Made by a program: the position numbers and the translations under genes. A stretch of DNA of 64,000 nucleotides. Origin: Syntrophaceae bacterium UBA6087. GTDB taxonomy: Bacteria; Desulfobacterota; Desulfomonilia; UBA1062. The notes under the pieces are model-generated. The model ran no database searches. It was not told the origin of the DNA and worked only from the letters and a program-made list of their open reading frames with translations. Numbering within the stretch: position 1 is the first letter of the stretch; each line of letters starts with the position of its first letter. This document shows, piece by piece, positions 34,515 to 43,960 of this stretch. The stretch is taken from positions 294,932-358,931 of the forward strand of contig DIXF01000011.1 of NCBI GenBank assembly GCA_002448235.1, written 5' to 3'.

Positions 34515-34904
34515 AGTCAACCCCCTAACGTATCATGCCTGTTGCCAGGCAAGAGATTCCATCGTCTCATGTAGTCCGTGGTCTGTGAAGAACCACCTCT
34601 TAAGGGATGAGGATATCCCTTGCAGGTATGAATGTCAACGGAGGAACTTTTTAAAAAAATAATCACATAGAGAAAAGATGATTTCGCGTGAAGGTCCGGC
34701 GTACCCGCTACGGGGTCTCTCCCCTGCCTGCAAAAAGAGCGGGCATGATTTCTCCGGCAGGATCCAGTCCAGCGGTTCAGCGGGAGATACAACCGTCTGT
34801 CTTTTCGATGGATATCGTTGACAGAAATATCAATCCAGGCTATGCTTCATGCCGTAGGAAAATAATCGCATATAACTGAATATTTATACAGAGGAGAGGG
34901 ATCG
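34515..34904. other. 390-bp divergent intergenic region
   Basis: It lies between the methyltransferase (leftward) and acyl-CoA synthetase (rightward). It contains two small hairpins, GTGGT/ACCAC (34578-34596) and AAGGGAT/ATCCCTT (34602-34621), an A/T-rich stretch at about 34650-34670, and the rightward promoter at 34818-34846. No gene was seen. Confidence 0.5.
34818..34846 (+). promoter_or_regulatory. Sigma-70 type promoter of the acyl-CoA synthetase gene
   Basis: TTGACA (34818-34823), 17-bp spacer, TATGCT (34841-34846). The predicted start is about 50 bases before the ATG at 34905. A perfect -35 element and ideal spacing. Confidence 0.6.
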
Positions 34905-36455
34905 ATGAGCAATATCATCAACCGTGACACGATAGGAGATATGGCCAGGAGGGCAGCGACAAAGTACGGCGACAAGACCGCCATCGTCTTCCGCGACATC
35001 AGGCTCTCGTTCTTTGATCTCGAGCGAGAGGCAAGGCGCTTTGCCCATCTGATGACCCGGTACGGGGTAAAGAAGGGAGACAAGGTTGCCGTCTATGCGT
35101 ACAACTCCCATTATTATCCCATCAGTATGATCGGGCTCGCAAAGATCGGCGCAATCCAGGTCCCTATCAATTATATGCTCAACGCTGAGGAGATCGCATA
35201 CATCGTCAACCACTCGGGCTCGAAGGTATTCATCGTAGAGGACGCCCTGTATCCGATCATTGCGCAGTCCCAGTCCCGGTTCGCCGCGGTTGAAAAGTGG
35301 GGGTTCATACCCTTGAGCGATTCGCTGGTGCCCGAAGGGTTCTTCAATCTTATCGCCGAAATGGATACCATGCCCTATGACGAACCGCAGGTCGAGGTCA
35401 GTGCGGAAGACATCGTCCAGATCCCTTATACGAGCGGGACGGAGTCGAAGCCCAAAGGAGCGATGCTCTCCCACCGGGCACTCATGTCGCAGTATCACAG
35501 CTGCATCTTCGACGGTCAGTACGATACCTATGACGTGAGTCTCCATGCCCTGCCTCTGTTCCACTGCGCCCAGCTTCACTGCTTCCTCATGCCGTACCTG
35601 TATGTCGGGGCGATGAACGTCATCATGCACAAGGCAGACCCCCTGGAAATGATCAGGAATATCGAGCGGTACCAGATCACCCATATGTTTGCGCCGCCTA
35701 CCGTGTGGATCGGCATTCTCAATCATCCCGAATTCAAAAACCACAACCACGGCAGCCTGAAAAAGGCAGCCTACGGGGCGAGCATCATGCCGGTAGAAGT
35801 CATCAAGCAGCTGTCGGTGACCTTCCGAGGCCTGAAGCTCTGGAACTACTACGGCCAGACCGAGATGGGGCCTGTAGCGACCATCCTCAAACCCGAGGAT
35901 CAGCTTCTGAAGCCGGGGTCGGCCGGACAGCCGGTCCTGAACGTCGAAACCAGGCTCATGGATGACGACGGCAAGTTCGTGCCCAACGGTGAGGTCGGCG
36001 AGATTGTTCACCGCTCCGGCCATGTCATGACCGGCTACCTCAACGATGCGGAAAAGACCGCGGACGCCTTTTCCTTCGGATGGTTCCACAGCGGCGATCT
36101 CGGCAAGTTCGACGAGGATGGATATCTTTATGTGGTGGACCGGAAGAAGGACATGATCAAGACCGGCGGAGAGAACGTGGCATCCCGCGAGGTGGAGGAA
36201 GTCCTGTACCAGCATCCGGACATCGAAGAGGTAGCGGTCATCGGCCTGCCCGATCCCAAGTGGATAGAGATCGTCGCGGCCGTTGTCGTCCCGAAACGGG
36301 GAACGGCACTGACCGAAAAGGGATTGATCTCATACTGCAAGGAAAAGCTTGCAGGGTTCAAATGCCCCAAAAAGATCGTCATAGCGGACAAACTCCCAAA
36401 GAACCCCTCGGGCAAGATACTGAAGCGCGAGCTTAAGGCGCAGTTGGGCAAGTAG
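34905..36455 (+). CDS. Acyl-CoA synthetase (AMP-forming, fatty acid/FadD-like)
   Basis: 516 residues after GAGGAGAGGGATCG. Full ANL-superfamily motifs: P-loop IPYTSGTESKPKGAMLSH, A5 NYYGQTEMGP, A7 HSGDLGKFDEDGYLYVVDR, A8 KKDMIKTGGENVASREVEE, and the catalytic Lys in NPSGKILKREL. It activates a carboxylic acid via the adenylate to a CoA thioester. The length and lack of a long N-terminal extension suggest medium- to long-chain or aromatic acids. The signature has TSGTESKPKG, whereas most have TSGTTGxPKG. It converges with a lipoprotein hydrolase gene 16 bases away. Confidence 0.9.
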   Translation: MSNIINRDTIGDMARRAATKYGDKTAIVFRDIRLSFFDLEREARRFAHLMTRYGVKKGDKVAVYAYNSHYYPISMIGLAKIGAIQVPINYMLNAEEIAYIVNHSGSKVFIVEDALYPIIAQSQSRFAAVEKWGFIPLSDSLVPEGFFNLIAEMDTMPYDEPQVEVSAEDIVQIPYTSGTESKPKGAMLSHRALMSQYHSCIFDGQYDTYDVSLHALPLFHCAQLHCFLMPYLYVGAMNVIMHKADPLEMIRNIERYQITHMFAPPTVWIGILNHPEFKNHNHGSLKKAAYGASIMPVEVIKQLSVTFRGLKLWNYYGQTEMGPVATILKPEDQLLKPGSAGQPVLNVETRLMDDDGKFVPNGEVGEIVHRSGHVMTGYLNDAEKTADAFSFGWFHSGDLGKFDEDGYLYVVDRKKDMIKTGGENVASREVEEVLYQHPDIEEVAVIGLPDPKWIEIVAAVVVPKRGTALTEKGLISYCKEKLAGFKCPKKIVIADKLPKNPSGKILKRELKAQLGK

Positions 36456-36471
36456 CGGCCTTAAGGATGCT

Positions 36472-37425
36472 TCATTCTTCTGCTCCAAGGAAACCCACCA
36501 GGAGTGGATTGACCTTTGTGCTGCACTCCTGGTGCGGGTTATGGCCGCAGTCTTCTATGACTTGGAGTATGGAGCCGGGCATCTTTTCGTTGAGCATCCT
36601 GCCCTGTTCGGCCGGCACCCAGGTGTCCTTTCGCCCCCAGATTATCAGCGTAGGGGCCTGAACCCATTCGCAGCTCTGGTCCATCTTCTTGAATCCCGCA
36701 GAGAAGAACTGTTTCTCCAGAGATATGAGCATCTTCCAGTACCCCTGTTTGCCGACAGGGCGGGAATACTCATCGACCATGGCGGCATCGACCTTGTCGC
36801 TGTCGTAATAGGCATCTTCCAATCCCATCCGTATAGACCAGCGGCCTCCGAGATGGGTAGACAGAAACTCCATGCCCGGCAGGGTCATGAGCTGCACCTC
36901 CGGAGGCTTGGACCAGACCGGAGCGATAAGCACCGCTTTCTGCACCCTTCGCGGGTGATTTGTCATGATATACAGTGCGATCCCGCCGCCCATGGAGTGC
37001 CCTACCACGCTGAACTTCAGAACGCCCAGCTTCTCCGTGAGCCTCACGATCGCCCTTGCCTGGTTCTCTATGGTGAACTCATACGGCTCGGGAGGAATAT
37101 CAGACCTGCCGAGTCCGGGCTGGTCAATGACGATGAGCCGATACCCCGCGATCTTCAGGGGAAGAACGTTCTCGTGCCAGCAGTAGGTGGAGTCGGCAAA
37201 TCCGTGGATCATCACCACCGGCTTGCCCGTGCCCATATCGATATAATGCAGAGAATTTCCGTCTATGTCGGCCGTCTTCCTGAAGGGCTCCACCATGTCG
37301 TTCCATGTTTTGTCTCCCTCGCCGATCTCTGTCTTGCAGGATCCGAGAAAGAGTCCGGTTAGCAGCAGGAAGGAGCACAGTATCCGGTTAATTTTCCGCG
37401 CAGGACGGATGAAACGGTACATCAT
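36472..37425 (-). CDS. Alpha/beta hydrolase lipoprotein
   Basis: 317 residues. Signal peptide with lipobox LGSC (C30), so lipid-anchored in the envelope. Fold motifs: PVVMIHGFADSTYCW (oxyanion), VVGHSMGGGIALY (nucleophile Ser), WGRKDTWVP (Asp) and DCGHNPHQE (His), a complete triad. Probable esterase or lipase; substrate unknown. It starts 33 bases after the glycosyltransferase stop and is likely co-transcribed with it. Confidence 0.85.
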   Translation of the reverse strand: MMYRFIRPARKINRILCSFLLLTGLFLGSCKTEIGEGDKTWNDMVEPFRKTADIDGNSLHYIDMGTGKPVVMIHGFADSTYCWHENVLPLKIAGYRLIVIDQPGLGRSDIPPEPYEFTIENQARAIVRLTEKLGVLKFSVVGHSMGGGIALYIMTNHPRRVQKAVLIAPVWSKPPEVQLMTLPGMEFLSTHLGGRWSIRMGLEDAYYDSDKVDAAMVDEYSRPVGKQGYWKMLISLEKQFFSAGFKKMDQSCEWVQAPTLIIWGRKDTWVPAEQGRMLNEKMPGSILQVIEDCGHNPHQECSTKVNPLLVGFLGAEE

Positions 37426-37457
37426 GGCCTGTTATCCTCTCCTTGAACACCTACGGC

Positions 37458-38204
37458 TCATACCGGGAACAAGGCGCTCTTCACGATCTTCATCCTGGCA
37501 AGCCGAAACGATAAAGCAGTGTGGAGGCATCCGAACCCGTACTTGATGCTTCCGGCAAAGTTGATCGACGATGCCTCTTCAAAATAACTCGTCGGGCAGC
37601 TGACCTCTGCGATAGTATAGTTGAGCCAGAGTATCTGTGCAAGCATCTGGTTGTCAAAGACGAAGTCGTCGGAGTTGCTTTCGAAGGGGATTTTCTGGAG
37701 CAGCTCGCGTGAAAAGGCCCGGTAGCCTGTGTGGTATTCCGAGAGCTTGGCGCCCATCAAGATGTTCTCGGCCAGCGTCAGGAAGCGGTTGGATACGTAC
37801 CTCCACAAAGGCATGCCCCCTTTCAACGCATAGCCGCCGAGGATCCTCGAACCCAGGACGCAATGGTACAGGCCGCTGCCGATCATGGAAACCATGGCCG
37901 GGATGAGCTTCGGAGTGTACTGATAATCGGGATGGACCATGATGACGATGTCCCCTCCCTCCTGCAGTGCAAGCTTGTAACAGGATTTCTGGTTGCCCCC
38001 GTAGCCGGTGTTTTCCTCGTGCCTGTGCACGAGCGTTCGGGGAAGTGTCTTGGCAATCTCTGCCGTCCGGTCTTTGCTCTTGTCGTCGACAACGATCACC
38101 TGATCGACGATGCCGTGTATCATCACCTCGTCATAGGTCTGCTTCAACGTGACCTCGGCCTCGTATGCAGGCATGACCACGATGATCTTCTTATCGCAAT
38201 ACAT
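37458..38204 (-). CDS. Family 2 glycosyltransferase (dolichol-phosphate mannosyltransferase-like)
   Basis: 248 residues. GT-A fold: IIVVMPAYEAEVTLKQTYDE, then VIVVDDKSKDRT with the nucleotide-binding Asp, GGNQKSCYKLALQEG, and VMVHPDYQYTPKLIP, where HPDYQ takes the place of the usual DADLQ metal motif. There is no C-terminal membrane anchor. Expected to transfer a sugar from a nucleotide sugar to a lipid or polysaccharide acceptor. It is followed by a lipoprotein hydrolase. Confidence 0.85.
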   Translation of the reverse strand: MYCDKKIIVVMPAYEAEVTLKQTYDEVMIHGIVDQVIVVDDKSKDRTAEIAKTLPRTLVHRHEENTGYGGNQKSCYKLALQEGGDIVIMVHPDYQYTPKLIPAMVSMIGSGLYHCVLGSRILGGYALKGGMPLWRYVSNRFLTLAENILMGAKLSEYHTGYRAFSRELLQKIPFESNSDDFVFDNQMLAQILWLNYTIAEVSCPTSYFEEASSINFAGSIKYGFGCLHTALSFRLARMKIVKSALFPV

Positions 38205-38293
38205 GTTCCACCCATCCTCCGAGACGGCGGGCTCCGAAACCTTTATCGAAGACCGGATACCTTCACGGACTAAGCTCCAAAAAAGTATGTATT

Positions 38294-38322
38294 ATTATAC
38301 CCTACTCGGCGGGGCAGTAAAA
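38294..38322 (-). promoter_or_regulatory. Promoter of the glycosyltransferase-hydrolase unit
   Basis: On the leftward strand, TTTTAC (38322-38317), 17-bp spacer and a perfect TATAAT (38299-38294). About 90 bases before the ATG at 38204. Confidence 0.45.
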
Positions 38323-38365
38323 GGGGCTAAATCACTTGTCTTATACGGAGGAATCTTTCACGCCG

Positions 38366-40015
38366 TTATTCCCTGTATTCCGTGGTCCGGAATTTCTGTA
38401 CATCCTGCGCAAGTAACGTTGCCAGGGTGCGCAGGTTATCGAGGGTGCTCGCGAGCTCTTCCACGGTCGAGGCGTTGTGCTGGGTAGTGCCGTCTATCTG
38501 CGATATGGCCTTGCTCAGCTCGCCGATATTCTGCGTCTGCTCCGAGCTGGATGTGCTGATGACATCCATCATTTTGAAGAAGAACTCCATCCGCGACATG
38601 AGCTCTTCCAGCGAGGAGGAGGTCTTTTTCATCATCTCGTCGCCGTTCTTGATCCGGCCCACGGTGCCCTCTATCAGGCTTTTGATCTCACGGGCCGCCT
38701 CGGCGGAACGCTGTGCCAGAGATCTCACCTCGCCTGCGACGACGGCGAATCCTTTGCCGTGCTCGCCTGCCCTTGCAGCCTCAACCGAGGCATTCAGCGC
38801 AAGCAGGTTCGTATGGAAGGCCACCTCGTTCACCGTTGAGACGATATCTCCGATCTTTCTGGAATCCAGGGATATCTCCTGGATTGCACTCATCAACTGC
38901 GCAAAGATATCCTTGCTGTGGTCGATGAGCTTGGTGATGGCGTTCGACGTGTCCTGTCCTTCATGAATCAGTTCGCCGTTGTGCTGGATCGTCCCGTTCA
39001 TCTCCTCGATGGATGCCGAGATCTCTTCAACGGAGGCCGCCTGCTCCTGGGTCGCCTGGGAAAGATCCTGGGAGCCGTCGCTCACGTTCTCTATGGTCTG
39101 ATGGAGTTCGAGAGATGTCTGTCTCACATGCAGGATGATCTGTTCGATATCGTCCATGAAGGCGTTGAACCAGAATGCGAGCTCGCCCACCTCGTTCAGG
39201 CCCGTCACCTCAAGCCGCTTGGTGAGGTCGCCCTGGCCCTTGGCCATGTCCTTGAGCATGAACGACATTCTGCCCACGGAGAGTTTGAGGCTCTTCATGA
39301 GGAGGTAGCCGTTCAATACCGTCATGATAATCGTCTGAGCGATGATCAGAAAGAACGCCGTCTGGATGGATTCCAGTTTCAGTCCGGTATTGATGGACAG
39401 ATAAATGAGGCCCAGCAGGTTTCCGATGGGAGGGATTGCAATAAAAAGTATCGTGATCAGGAGCTTCTTATTGAGGCTCATGCGGAACAAATGTACTTTG
39501 CCGTCCATGATCCCCTTGAGGTTGCTCTGCATAAAGAACGGAAACAGACCGCTTTCCGAGGCGAGAAAGGTGAACGGCGTAATGGATAATGCGGTCATGA
39601 CGAGGGCGTTTACTCCGAATATCGCCTGATTCATATCGATGTTGCCTCTCATGTAGAAAGGTATGAGGGCTATAACGGTAGCGAAGAGAGACCACCTCAG
39701 AAAAGCGACAACGGCCTCTGTTAATGGAAGGATCGACGCCGAGCTCACGGCTCTCTGCAACTCGCCGGACCTGGATGCGCCTTTGTCCATGACCTCTATT
39801 GCGGGCTTGACGAGGATGTATTTTGCCAGGAAGCCCAGTATTAAGCCCACAGAACCTGCCATTGAAGCAAGGAGGGCGGCTTCAAGGAGATTATCCTTGA
39901 ACCCGGGTATTGCATTCATGAAAAGAAAGTAAATAAGGGGAATCAGCACCAGTGCAGTGACTGCTTCCTGATACATGAACGGCCTGAGAAACAGGACCTT
40001 TGAATTTTCTGTCAT
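38366..40015 (-). CDS. Methyl-accepting chemotaxis protein without a classical sensor domain
   Basis: 549 residues from the ATG at 40015 (AAAGGAAGCGATATTC upstream; open to 40051). The N-terminal about 240 residues hold roughly six hydrophobic segments with only short loops, so there is no periplasmic ligand domain. A HAMP-like stretch ([20 protein letters not shown]) follows, then a long signalling coiled coil whose hairpin tip reads [20 protein letters not shown], the conserved MCP core (typically [21 protein letters not shown]). It probably senses membrane or energy state, or a hydrophobic signal. No che genes are nearby. Confidence 0.85.
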   Translation of the reverse strand: [549 protein letters not shown]

Positions 40016-40371
40016 GAATATCGCTTCCTTTCCCTTGGATGTGAAACGCACCTGAAGTTTGAGCGCATGAAATGATTATCGGGATTTCCAAAGGGAGACT
40101 TGAATAAATTGAGACGTATGCTTTTAATCCGGGATAACCAGGATGGGCCTTGCTTTCCTGAGCAGGCCCTTGTCCTGAAAATCAAACGAAAACCAAGGAT
40201 CGAATCACCTTTTTGGACCCATTACACACCCCCACTTTTCAAGGGATATCGCACGAACAAAACCTGGTAACCTCTCCCAGATTGTGGGGGTAAAATCTCA
40301 AGGCCATCAATCGGGCAGAACCTGGCTTCAGTAAAAAACGTATTCGGATATCGAGCGGTGCCGTGGTTATC
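40016..40371. other. 356-bp intergenic region
   Basis: Upstream of the MCP and downstream of the selenoprotein gene, both leftward. It contains an imperfect hairpin (CAGGA, GGGCCT, AGGCCC, TCCTG; about 40139-40178) and a separated inverted repeat ACCCCCAC/GTGGGGGT. No gene was seen. Confidence 0.4.
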
Positions 40372-41241
40372 TCAACGGAACGAAATAAGCTTTGCGCCGA
40401 GGTATACCCCTGCGCCGCCGGCCATGGCACGGGTTGTTATGGGGAGCGGCTTGGAACGCAAGGCTATAGGGGCCAGCATGGGCTTGAGCTTATACCCCAT
40501 CCGGATACTCCGCGCCATGCCCGGAATGGTTTTTTCCAGTTCGAAATAACTCTGGGGCAAGCCTCGGGCAAGGCCGGGCCAACCATTCACCATGTACGCC
40601 ATGACATGGGGCTTCCTGTCTATTCCGCCCCTTACGACGCAGGCCCCGTCCGGATTGGTGAGCTCATCGAGCGCTTTATGGAGTGAGGGGGCGTGTGTCC
40701 ACATGTTGTAAAACGACATGCGCCCCTCGCTGCTCACCACATAGGTCGGGTGGGAAAGGCCTCCGTATACCTGGTGGACCCTTCCTTCGAGATCATCCAC
40801 CAGCACGCGCCAGGGGATCTCTTCGGCATCCCGGTACCTCCGTGCATCCTCCATCTTCTGCTCATAGGCATGATACGCCGTGGCCATGGGGCCCGGATGC
40901 GCCTGGCGAATGAATACCTCCAGAAAGTGAACCCTGTCGCCCCAGGTGCAGTACAGCTTTTTAAACGGCTCGACCGAGCCGATCGTTGCCGGTCAGCTGA
41001 TCGATCCGAAGCGTAAGACAACCGGCCTGCCCTTGAGGTCGCCGAGCCTGACCCTGCTTCCGTCCGTATCCTCAAGTTCGAAATCGGGTACAGGGCAGCC
41101 GGGGCCGATCCCTTTGCCTGCAAAGGTCTTTCTGACATCCATCATCGCGTATGGCCGCATGAAATGATCGTAGTTGTATTCGTTTACGTCCTGGCGGTCT
41201 ATCATCCTGTCAAACAGTTCCGTTACCGTTCTCTGTTCCAT
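40372..41241 (-). CDS. Iodothyronine deiodinase-like selenoprotein (redoxin fold) with in-frame UGA as selenocysteine
   Basis: One frame runs from ATG 41241 to 40372, interrupted only by TGA at 40995-40993 (codon 83); conventional calling would split it into pieces of 83 and 171 codons. Around it the sequence reads PVVLRFGSIS-U-PATIGSVEP, matching the deiodinase active site FGSCT-U-PP. Downstream, VHFLEVFIRQAHPG and VDDLEGRVHQVYGGL match the deiodinase EAH and VD...Y motifs. The 35 codons between the TGA and the next Met are family-like, which argues against a true stop. A SECIS-type hairpin follows the UGA. The product would be a 289-residue soluble thioredoxin-fold selenoprotein of unknown substrate (reductive dehalogenation, peroxide or thiol reduction). 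Start fixed as ATG 41241 (residue 9 of the longest frame). selA, selB, selC and selD are not in the window. Confidence 0.82.
40966..40981 (-). promoter_or_regulatory. Bacterial SECIS-like hairpin
   Basis: Eleven bases after the UGA the mRNA can form CGGCUC-GGUC-GAGCCG, a 6-bp perfect stem with loop GGUC, plus a U·U mismatch and weak extension below. The first two loop bases GG and the following U are what SelB recognises in known bacterial SECIS elements (for example fdhF), and the distance is in the usual range. Confidence 0.7.
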
Positions 41242-41365
41242 ATGTCGTCCTCCCGGTTCTGGCAATGGTTTGTTAGGGGAATGAACAATAGGTCATAGAG
41301 GAAAAGTAAACAAAAGCAGTCGGATCTCAATATGCGGAAAAATTGTCGTTCGGGAGGTGCTTTTT

Positions 41366-43960
41366 TTAGCGGGTGAGCAGCCTGCCGATCAGCGTATTCA
41401 GTTCGTGCGACGAAGCGGGCTTCAAGAGAAACCCGCGGATGCCGAGCCCTTTGGCCTCCTTCTCGTCGATGGCCTCGATGAAGCCTGAGCTGAGGATGAC
41501 AGGGATGTCCGGCCGAATGTCCATGAGCTGTACTGCAAGCTGGGAGCCGGTCATCTTCGGCATCGTCTGATCCGTGATGACAAGGTCGAAATGGTTGGGA
41601 AGCCGGGAAAACAGCTCCAATGCCTGGCAGCTGTCGTTCAACGTGATGACGTCATAGCCGGAACGCTGCAATGCACGCTTGAGGCATGAGAGGATGCTCT
41701 CCTCATCATCCACAAGGAGGATCCTTCTTTTCATCCCGTCGGTCACATTCTTGTCGGTTTGCAGGGCTTCATTCCGGGGAGTTTCCTCACAGAGGGGAAG
41801 ATATACGGTGAACAGAGATCCCTTCCCGGCCTTGCTTTCCACAGAAATCACCCCTGAATGGTCGTGCACGATCCCATGGACAATCGCCAGGCCCATGCCG
41901 CTTCCTTTGCCGATCTCTTTTGTGGTGAAGAACGGCTCAAAGATCCTGTCCAGGATATCCGGGTCCATACCGCTTCCCGTATCGGCGACCGTAAGCAGGA
42001 GATAAGGGCCTGCCTTCATCTCAGTGCTTGAATGGACAGGTTCGAGGTGGGTGTTGGTGAGGCTCACTTCCAGGGTTCCCGTTCCGGATTCGATTGAATC
42101 CGCAGCATTTCTGCACAGGTTCATGATAACCTGTGCAATCTGCGTGGAGTCGCCGATGATGGTATCGGGTGACGCCTGAAGATACTGGCGGATCTCGATG
42201 GTGCTGGGCAGGGTCGACCGCAGGAAATTGAGCGTCTCCTGTACCAGCGGCATGACCCTGATGGGGCCGAACTTCGAATCGCTCTTTCGGCTGAACGAGA
42301 GAATGTGCTTTACGAGGTCTTTCTGCCGGTAGGCCGCATCCAGGGTCTGTTTCAGGGCCTGATACGTATCGGAAGAGTGTTCTGTCTCCTGCAGGAGGGC
42401 CTCGGTATTGATGATGATCGGGTAGAGGATATTGTTCAGATCATGTGCTATTCCGCCAGCAAATCTTCCCAATGCCTCCATCTTCTGCGTCTGAAGGAGC
42501 TGTTCCTGTATCTTTTTCTTTTCTTCCTCCGCCCTTTTTCGTTCGGAGATATTCCGGGTAATCCCCATGATGCCGGTAGTGGCGCCTTCATCATTGTAAA
42601 TCAGGTTAACCGTCACTTCGGTCCAGATCGTTGAGCCGTCTTTCCGCAGCATCTCCAGTTCGAGTGTATGCAACCAGTCCGTCCCTTCGGGCAGGTGGTC
42701 TATTTTTCGGGGCAGTCTTTCCCCCAGCAGATCCATTGCCTTGTTCAGCGATTCGGCGGGCAGGATTTCTTCGAGCCGCTTGCCCAACGATTCTTCCACG
42801 CTGAACCCGCTCAATGCCTCGACCGACGGGCTCACATAGGTGAGTGACTTATCGAGATCCATTGCCCAGATCACATCTTGTGCATTCTGTGCCAGAAAAC
42901 GGTAGCGCTGCTCGCTTCGGGAAAGTCTCTCGACCATGGCGGCAAACTCTCGCGACAATGTCCCTATCTCGTCCTTTCGACGGGTTTCAAACCTCCTGGT
43001 ATCGTGAGCTGAATCGCCCATGGACAAAACGTTGCCGGTAAGGGTTGAGAGGGGTTTTAAAACGAGAGCCCTCAGCATGGCCGAGATTACAAGGAGAACA
43101 ACTATGCCGGTGCCTATGATGAAGATCAATCCGAAAGCATATGCCCGTTTCCCGATTACTTTGATATTTCGTGGGAAGGAAGCTTCAAGTTGAAGCACCG
43201 GTTCCCCGGCAGGGCCTTTGACGGTTGCGGATGCCTGCAGACTGTCGGGGGAAGATTTAAGAACCTTGAAAGATTCTTCGGTTGAAAGGAATTGACCGGC
43301 GGGTCTATTTCCCACGGTCTTGCCGTATTCACCGCCAGGCAGGATTTTTACATCGGTTCCGGCCAGGGCTGACAGTGTTTTTTGCCTCTGGCCGGATAAT
43401 AGCCGGCCCATGACGAATGTGCCGTGGCTCGGCCCCTGATCATATCTGGTGAGGATCGGTCTCGATGCGATGATCATCGGTCCATATCGTGTCTGAATGA
43501 CCAGGATTTCAGGATTCAGCGAGCCGTCGCTCCGCGCCGGCCGGTAAGGCCGTTCGGGCTTGAAGTCCAAGGCAGGTTCGAGTGGGATCTCGCGTCCTGT
43601 CGTATGGTCGAAGGTCTTTCCCCAGAGAATTTTTCCGTTCCGGTCAAAGACCCTGATGAGATCGACATTAAGGGATTTAAAGGTATCGGGGGTGAGGTTC
43701 TCATCGATATGCCCCCGGCTCAAGGTTCTGGTAAAGGTATGGATTTCACTTCGGGACGCCCAGGTATTGACGGTTCTGTCCAGATTCTCGATGCTGATTT
43801 CGAGGGCGGTGACGCACCTTTTCATGGATTGTTCCGCGAACCGGGATTCGAGGCTGTCAAGACTCTTCAAGATCATTGTTCTGAATATGAGACAGTAAGC
43901 AAGGGTTGATAAAACCATGACAAGGACGATAGTAAAAGCAATCTTATTTCTCAAGCTCAT
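41366..43960 (-). CDS. Hybrid sensor histidine kinase (CHASE4-like, HAMP, PAS, kinase, receiver)
   Basis: 864 residues from the ATG at 43960 (GAGGAG 12 bases upstream; a GTG at 43990 is in frame). Order: TM helix (IAFTIVLVMVLSTLAYCLIF), extracytoplasmic CHASE4-like domain (about 35-270), second TM, HAMP, PAS (about 375-490), phosphoacceptor GRFAGGIAHDLNNILYPI with the H-box His, ATPase with N box (NLCRNAADSIE) and G boxes (DTGSGMDPDI, GKGSGMGLAIVHG), then a C-terminal receiver with LLVDDEES and DLVITDQTMPKM. With no separate response regulator nearby, the output is unclear. Confidence 0.9.
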   Translation of the reverse strand: MSLRNKIAFTIVLVMVLSTLAYCLIFRTMILKSLDSLESRFAEQSMKRCVTALEISIENLDRTVNTWASRSEIHTFTRTLSRGHIDENLTPDTFKSLNVDLIRVFDRNGKILWGKTFDHTTGREIPLEPALDFKPERPYRPARSDGSLNPEILVIQTRYGPMIIASRPILTRYDQGPSHGTFVMGRLLSGQRQKTLSALAGTDVKILPGGEYGKTVGNRPAGQFLSTEESFKVLKSSPDSLQASATVKGPAGEPVLQLEASFPRNIKVIGKRAYAFGLIFIIGTGIVVLLVISAMLRALVLKPLSTLTGNVLSMGDSAHDTRRFETRRKDEIGTLSREFAAMVERLSRSEQRYRFLAQNAQDVIWAMDLDKSLTYVSPSVEALSGFSVEESLGKRLEEILPAESLNKAMDLLGERLPRKIDHLPEGTDWLHTLELEMLRKDGSTIWTEVTVNLIYNDEGATTGIMGITRNISERKRAEEEKKKIQEQLLQTQKMEALGRFAGGIAHDLNNILYPIIINTEALLQETEHSSDTYQALKQTLDAAYRQKDLVKHILSFSRKSDSKFGPIRVMPLVQETLNFLRSTLPSTIEIRQYLQASPDTIIGDSTQIAQVIMNLCRNAADSIESGTGTLEVSLTNTHLEPVHSSTEMKAGPYLLLTVADTGSGMDPDILDRIFEPFFTTKEIGKGSGMGLAIVHGIVHDHSGVISVESKAGKGSLFTVYLPLCEETPRNEALQTDKNVTDGMKRRILLVDDEESILSCLKRALQRSGYDVITLNDSCQALELFSRLPNHFDLVITDQTMPKMTGSQLAVQLMDIRPDIPVILSSGFIEAIDEKEAKGLGIRGFLLKPASSHELNTLIGRLLTR

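Noticed and set aside
34884..36215. 443-codon frame antisense to the acyl-CoA synthetase
   Set aside because: A shadow of the high-GC coding strand; the + strand carries every ANL motif.
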